A DNA stretch of 12,946 nucleotides from contig CAJVPP010002979.1 of the NCBI GenBank assembly GCA_910592005.1, forward strand, positions 1 to 12,946, in the 5' to 3' direction. The position numbers and the translations under genes are program-made. This DNA is from Funneliformis mosseae (Eukaryota; Glomeromycota; Glomeromycetes; Glomerales; Glomeraceae). This document shows, in pieces, positions 9,240 to 12,946 of this stretch (within the stretch, counting starts at the first letter, position 1; every line of letters begins with the position of its first letter). The notes under the pieces were generated by a model. The model saw only the letters and a program-made list of their open reading frames with translations. It was not told the origin of the DNA and did not search any database.

Positions 9240-9911
9240 ATGATTTTTCAGTTTTAAAAAAGATCTGTAAATTTATTTCTTTTTAATAAAAAGAATTTTT
9301 TCGCTCTAAAAGTATTTAAAAATTATTTCTTTTCAATAAAAAAACAGTTTTTTTGCTTTAAAAAAAGTCTAAAAAGTTTTTTTAATTAAAAAAAAAACAG
9401 ATTTTTAGCTCTAAAAGAGATTTAAAAAATTTCTTTTCAATAAAAGTAATTTTTTTAGCTCTAAAATAGATCTGAAAAGTTTTTTTTAATAAAAGAAAAC
9501 AGATATTTAGTTTTAAAAAGGTCTGAAAAGTTTATTTTCAATAAAAATAAACAGATTTTTAGATCTATAAGAGGTCTAAAAAATTTCTTTTTAATGAAAA
9601 AAACAGATTTTTAACTTTAAAAAAAGTCTGAAAGTCTTTTTTTCAATAAAACGAAACAGATTTTAGCTCTAAAAGATATTTAAAAAGTCATTTCTTTTAA
9701 ATAAAAGAAATCTTTTAGCTTTAAAAAGATCTGAAAAATTCCTTTTTAAAGAAAGGAAATAGATTTTTAGTTCTAAAAATGTCTGAAAAGTTTCTTTTCA
9801 TTAAAAGTAAACAGATTTTTAATTCTAAAAATACTGAAATTCTTTTTTATTATTGAAAAAATGATTTTTAACTTTATAAAAATCTGAATTTTTATTTTTC
9901 AGTTTTAAGAA
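9240..9911. repeat. Minisatellite of about 13 units of about 52 bp, each able to form hairpins
   Basis: Units begin near 9242, 9292, 9345, 9398, 9447, 9500, 9552, 9604, 9657, 9710, 9760, 9812 and 9862, so spacing is 49-53 bp. Each unit has the order CAGATTTTTAG, CTCTAAAA, GRTCTGAAAAG, TTTCTTTTCAATAAAAG. CAGATTTTTAG pairs with CTAAAAAxGTCTG, and GAAAAG pairs with CTTTTC, so one unit can fold into two hairpins. Units 4-9 and 11-12 are the best preserved; the first two and the last are diverged. No coding frame persists across units. Confidence 0.85.
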
Positions 9912-10023
9912 GATTAATTTAATTTAATTTAATAAAATTTTATACAATATATAGTAATTAAATTTTATTATAAATTTTATAAATATAAATATAAGAATAA
10001 ATATATAAATTATATAATAAATA

Positions 10024-10221
10024 CAGTCAACCCTTTCTAAATGCATTCCCCTCAGGACTATAGTGAAAAATTTTAAAAATATGCATTTAAAGAGGGTGTG
10101 CATTTAAAGAAAAAATTTCTATATAAATTCTATATGCTTAGAATTGAACAAGAGTATGCATTTAAAGAGAAAATATATAGTGTATGCATTTAGAAAAGAT
10201 GCATTTAGAGAGGGTTGACTG
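10024..10221. mobile_element. Tc1/mariner-pogo type MITE with near-perfect TIRs and TA target duplication (198 bp)
   Basis: The ends are inverted repeats of 23 bp (10024-10046 and 10199-10221) starting CAGTCAACCCTYTCTAAATG and differing at one position. TA flanks both sides (10022-10023, 10222-10223). The word TGCATTTARA recurs inside at 10082, 10099, 10157, 10185 and 10200, with the complement in the left TIR; such subterminal repeats may be transposase-binding sites. No coding capacity, so any movement would have needed a transposase supplied from elsewhere. Confidence 0.88.
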
Positions 10222-10245
10222 TACATAAATAAATAAAATAATATA

Positions 10246-10410
10246 TATATGAAAGGGTTTCTAGGAAAATCAGGTTCTGAGAAATTTTTCACTTAAATTA
10301 AGAGCTTAATACATTTTAATCTAATAACATCAAAAACTAAAATGCAATAAAAATCTCAATTTTGTTAAAAAATTTCCAGAACCTGATTTTCTTAGCAATT
10401 AATCCATATA
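10246..10410. mobile_element. Second MITE-like inverted-repeat element (about 165 bp)
   Basis: Left core CTAGGAAAATCAGGTTCTG (10261-10279) and right core CAGAACCTGATTTTCTTAG (10377-10395) are complementary at 18 of 19 positions. Weaker pairing extends outward to TATATG on both sides and inward to AATTTTT. Its TIR differs from the CAGTCAAC type, so it is a separate family. The ends and any target duplication are uncertain. Confidence 0.7.
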
Positions 10411-10616
10411 AAATAAAAATAAATATTTTTTAAAAAAACTTTTTTTAATTACATATTGCTTAATTATTTAAATTATTAAAAAACCAATTCATCATAAATT
10501 TAAATATATACAAAATCTTACTATTTTTCTTAATAAACAATTTCTTTTATTTGTAATTAAATTTTTATATATTTAAAAACTTTGTTCAGATGGAATACTA
10601 GTAGTGATCTCACAGC

Positions 10617-11421
10617 ATGACTAAAATACAAGATAAGAAAATTGTGAAAATGGCAATGAAAAAACATAATATTACGGCTACTAAAATACAAAATAAACTT
10701 GAAAAACAAGGAGTTACAATTAGTAAAATTATAATTAAGCAATGTCTTAGTGAATCTAGAGGTAAATTTATAAGAAAAATTTCAAAACCTTTGCTTTTTA
10801 AAAAAGCATAGAACTGTCCGATTAAAATGGGCAAAAAAACATCAAAAATTCAATTGGAATAAAGTTATTTTTACTGATAAAAGTATTTTTTAATTATTTC
10901 AGTCAAATAGAAAGATCTGGTAATTTGCTTAGAAAAAAAAAGTATTTCATAAGTTAAGCATTCACAGAAGGTTCACGTTTAAAGTTATTTTTCGTTTAAA
11001 GGATTTGGTAAGTTAATTTACTTTGAACAAAATCTGAATGCTCTTTTATAAATAGTATTTATGAAAGGGGTCTCTTACCTTCTGCTAGTAAGTTTTTGGC
11101 GAAGATAGCATAGAGTGGATTTTACAAAAAGACAATAATCCTAAGCATCATTTAAAACTTTGCAAAAAATGGAAAGAAGAAAATAAGGTGACTATACTGT
11201 TTTAGCTGTCTATATTACCTAACCAAAATCTGATAGAAAATGTGTGACGGTTTATGAAAATTAAAATATCAAAAAAAATTGGTATAACTAGGAGATTAAA
11301 GGCAGAATTAACAAAAGAATAGAACTAATTATTAAACAAATTGGCTAAAAAACTCATTAGTAGTATGAAAAGGAGGGTTGTAGCATTAATTGAAGTAAGA
11401 GAAGACTATACTATGTATTAA
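10617..11421 (+). pseudogene. Tc1-family (DD34E) transposase, broken
   Basis: The reading starts at ATG 10617 and ends at TAA 11419-11421 through several frames. Frame 10617-10800 gives part of the helix-turn-helix region, ending ISKPLL. A 1-nt shift at the A run near 10800 leads to RLKWAKKH and VIFTDKSIF (first Asp, 10876). Frame changes follow near 10960 and 11045-11100. Then QKDNNPKH (second Asp, 11131) and LPNQNLIENV (Glu, 11236) follow. Exactly 34 residues separate the second Asp from Glu, the Tc1 DD34E signature. Stops lie at 10891, 10921, 10930, 10980, 11203, 11242 and further on. The usual first half of the N-terminal domain is not recognisable. It cannot encode a working enzyme. Cut-and-paste transposition is the ancestral role. 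Confidence 0.88.
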
Positions 11422-11485
11422 TGATCAGGATTGGTCTTGTATTTTATAATAAAAAAATGTTTTATTATTTATTAATTATTTTTTA

Positions 11486-11521
11486 AATGGCAAGGAATCG
11501 GATACTTATAATTCTTACTGT
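11486..11521. repeat. Possible right terminal repeat of the Tc1 element
   Basis: Downstream of the transposase, the sequence read inward on the minus strand begins TA|CAGTAAGAATTATAAGT, which has the CAGT start and flanking TA expected of a Tc1/mariner end. I could not find a matching left copy upstream of 10,617; the left end may have decayed or been lost. Confidence 0.3.
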
Positions 11522-11523
11522 AC

Positions 11524-12079
11524 CTATAGCATATTCTTTAATTATCACAAATTAATAGAAAAAAACCTTTCGTTTAATAATTCTTTTTTTGTAGAATATG
11601 GTATTTTAGTTGAATAAAAAATTTTTTACAATTTTTGTAATATTTGATAATTAATATGATTAATAATCATAAGATTTATTAATAAATTAGATTATAAGGA
11701 CTTTCATATGATTGACTAATCATATTTAATTAATTGATACATTATTTATACAATTTAAAGTACTTTTAAGAATACAATATTCTACTTATTAAAAATAATT
11801 TTTTTTTAGCTTCAAAAGAAAGTGTTAACACTTGTTGTATAAAATAAACTTAAGATAATCTAAATTTAAGAGATACTTTACTTAGAAGGTAAATGCATTA
11901 ATAAAACTATATGTAATTATAATATACTAAAGCTAACAATCAGTATAATGAAAAATGGTAACTAAATATATTATTACAAAACAATACTTTGCTAAATTAT
12001 TTATAAATAGGTGATAAAATTTCTTAGACTATTATAATAGAATTATAGTAAACTATTCACTTGCATTTTATGAACATGT
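11524..12079. other. AT-rich gene-free stretch
   Basis: The only notable item is a perfect 14-bp palindrome AAGTGTTAACACTT at 11820-11833. No open frame, RNA gene or transposon end is seen otherwise. Confidence 0.5.
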
Positions 12080-12188
12080 TTAATCTGGTATAGAACTTTT
12101 ACCTTCACTTCTACCTTCTTCTTTACCTCTGATTTTACTTTCACTTTCATCACTACCACCTTTACTTTCTATCTTATCCTTCTCTGAA
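12080..12188 (-). CDS. Possible 3'-terminal exon, Ser/Glu/Lys/Gly-rich (unknown protein)
   Basis: On the minus strand a T-rich tract ends in AATTGTTTCAG, a good 3' splice site. After it an open frame of about 35 codons reads as an acidic-basic tail (ESKGGSDESESK, then KEEGRSEGKSSIPD) ending in TAA at 12080-12082. It is the most strand-skewed stretch of the window: C/T only for long stretches on the plus strand. Upstream exons would lie at higher coordinates on the minus strand, where I see none, so it may be an orphan, a decayed gene end, or simply a polypyrimidine tract. On the plus strand the same bases also form an open frame (Leu/Ser/Pro-rich), which weakens the case. Confidence 0.25.
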
Positions 12189-12232
12189 ACAATTGAAATA
12201 ATAACTAAAATTTTATATATTCATAAAAATAA

Positions 12233-12853
12233 GAAGAAAAACTAGCAATCTATACATTTGATGATTCTGCAGTTATAAAAGAAGAAGATGTAAGATTAAA
12301 GATTTTTTGATGACTTATATATTTTATCTAATCCTTCTTCAAAAAATGTAATATTACGAGTATAGATAAAAAAGTAGCTTCTATTTATATTTTACTTTTT
12401 TTACGGAATTTGTAACAAGTTTATTAATAATGCAAAAATAGATTTGACAATATACTTAAATTCTATCAGTATTTTTAATGCTTCTATAGATACTCTTACT
12501 GATTTAAATATAATTACAATATCTTGAATAATTGCATGACATAAAACTATTATATCTGATGATTATGCTAAGATTACCAATTCTATACTTATGAAATATG
12601 TAGAGAAAGTCATAATATTAAACATCGATAATTATCATAGTATCTATATGAAGCAGATGTCAAACACAATTATTACTTTTATTATAGCATATCTAGTAAT
12701 AATTTTAATGAATCTAAATATTACACAATGTGTAATTTTAAATGTAAACATATACAATCTTAGATTGATTGATATTAAATTGATAAAACTAAATCTAAAT
12801 GATATATTCATGATATTTCATATAATCAATATTAGAAATTTTGTTCAGTAATG
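12233..12853 (+). pseudogene. Fossil coding region, unknown (probably repeat-family) protein
   Basis: Frame 2 from 12233 reads EEKLAIYTFDDSAVIKEEDV and onward. A one-base slip at the T run 12303-12308 moves it to frame 0, which then stays protein-like to TAA 12849-12851: DDLYILSNPSSKNVILRV, then NASIDTLTDLNIITIS, then SDDYAKITNSILMKYVEKVI. Stops break it at 12363, 12375, 12525 and 12537. The longest open part (86 codons from ATG 12591) is unusually rich in I, N, L and Y. It resembles the type of multi-copy hypothetical protein genes I associate with Rhizophagus genomes, but I cannot name a domain. It is probably a dead copy of a mobile or expanded family. Confidence 0.5.
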
Positions 12854-12874
12854 ATAATACTTAGAGTTTCGAAT

Positions 12875-12943
12875 GAGTCGAGTCGAGTCGAGTTTAAAGA
12901 CCAACTCTATTCGACTCATTTTTTTCGAGTCGAGTCGAGTCAA
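12875..12943. repeat. GAGTC pentamer repeats at the right edge
   Basis: GAGTCGAGTCGAGTCGAGT (12875-12893) and CGAGTCGAGTCGAGTC (12926-12941) are two short arrays of the pentamer CGAGT, separated by about 32 bp that contain the reverse words ACTC and GACTC (12913-12917). The tract is GC-rich for this window and may continue beyond it. Confidence 0.8.
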
Positions 12944-12946
12944 ATT

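Noticed and set aside
9240..9911. CRISPR array
   Set aside because: Repeats are diverged along their whole length with no unique spacers, and the window is eukaryotic.
10557..10834. Minus-strand frames of 61 and 74 codons
   Set aside because: Both are antisense to the Tc1 transposase fossil.
3777..12946. tRNA or rRNA genes
   Set aside because: I scanned for the conserved B-box type GGTTCGANTCC and rRNA-like GC-richer blocks and saw none; this was by eye, so a small RNA could be missed.

Overview
The window looks like nuclear DNA of an early-diverging fungus, most likely an arbuscular mycorrhizal fungus of the Rhizophagus/Glomus kind. Three things point there: extreme AT richness, two fungal-type genes with short GT-AG introns (85 to 130 bp), and a long field of decayed repeats beside a compact gene island. 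The species is inferred from style and gene content, not proven.

Gene island, 1 to about 3,900, both genes on the minus strand, head to tail. The TPT/SLY41-type nucleotide-sugar/triose-phosphate-like transporter gene (3776 to 2035, two exons, 549 aa) lies upstream. About 380 bp beyond its stop starts an AKR1-type ankyrin-repeat DHHC palmitoyltransferase gene (1656 to 1). I resolve five exons of it, covering residues 1 to 398: the ankyrin domain and the first membrane segments. The catalytic DHHC part lies beyond base 1. Both proteins would act in the secretory pathway, but nothing in the sequence ties them into one pathway.

Repeat field, about 3,900 to 12,946. I find no convincing intact gene here. 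In order it holds: an inverted repeat at 4.65-4.79 kb; very AT-rich filler; a fossil coding tail (5.71-5.89 kb) followed by an LTR-like segment (5.91-6.23 kb); a pogo/mariner-type MITE (7.38-7.55 kb); an AAT/ATT palindrome (7.68 kb); a 9-bp tandem array (8.2-8.35 kb); a cluster of AATCTGA words (9.04-9.23 kb); a 13-unit array of about 52-bp hairpin-forming repeats (9.24-9.91 kb); a MITE with nearly perfect TIRs and a TA target duplication (10.02-10.22 kb); a second type of MITE (10.25-10.41 kb); a broken Tc1-family transposase with a DD34E core (10.6-11.4 kb); a purine-rich possible terminal exon on the minus strand (12.08-12.19 kb); a fossil coding region on the plus strand (12.23-12.85 kb); and pentameric GAGTC repeats at the right edge.

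Most in-frame stops in the fossil genes can be explained by C-to-T or G-to-A changes (CGA, CAA, CAG or TGG to stop). This suggests methylation- or RIP-like decay of the repeat compartment, while the gene island is intact. The most unusual items are the 52-bp hairpin array and the 9-bp array.
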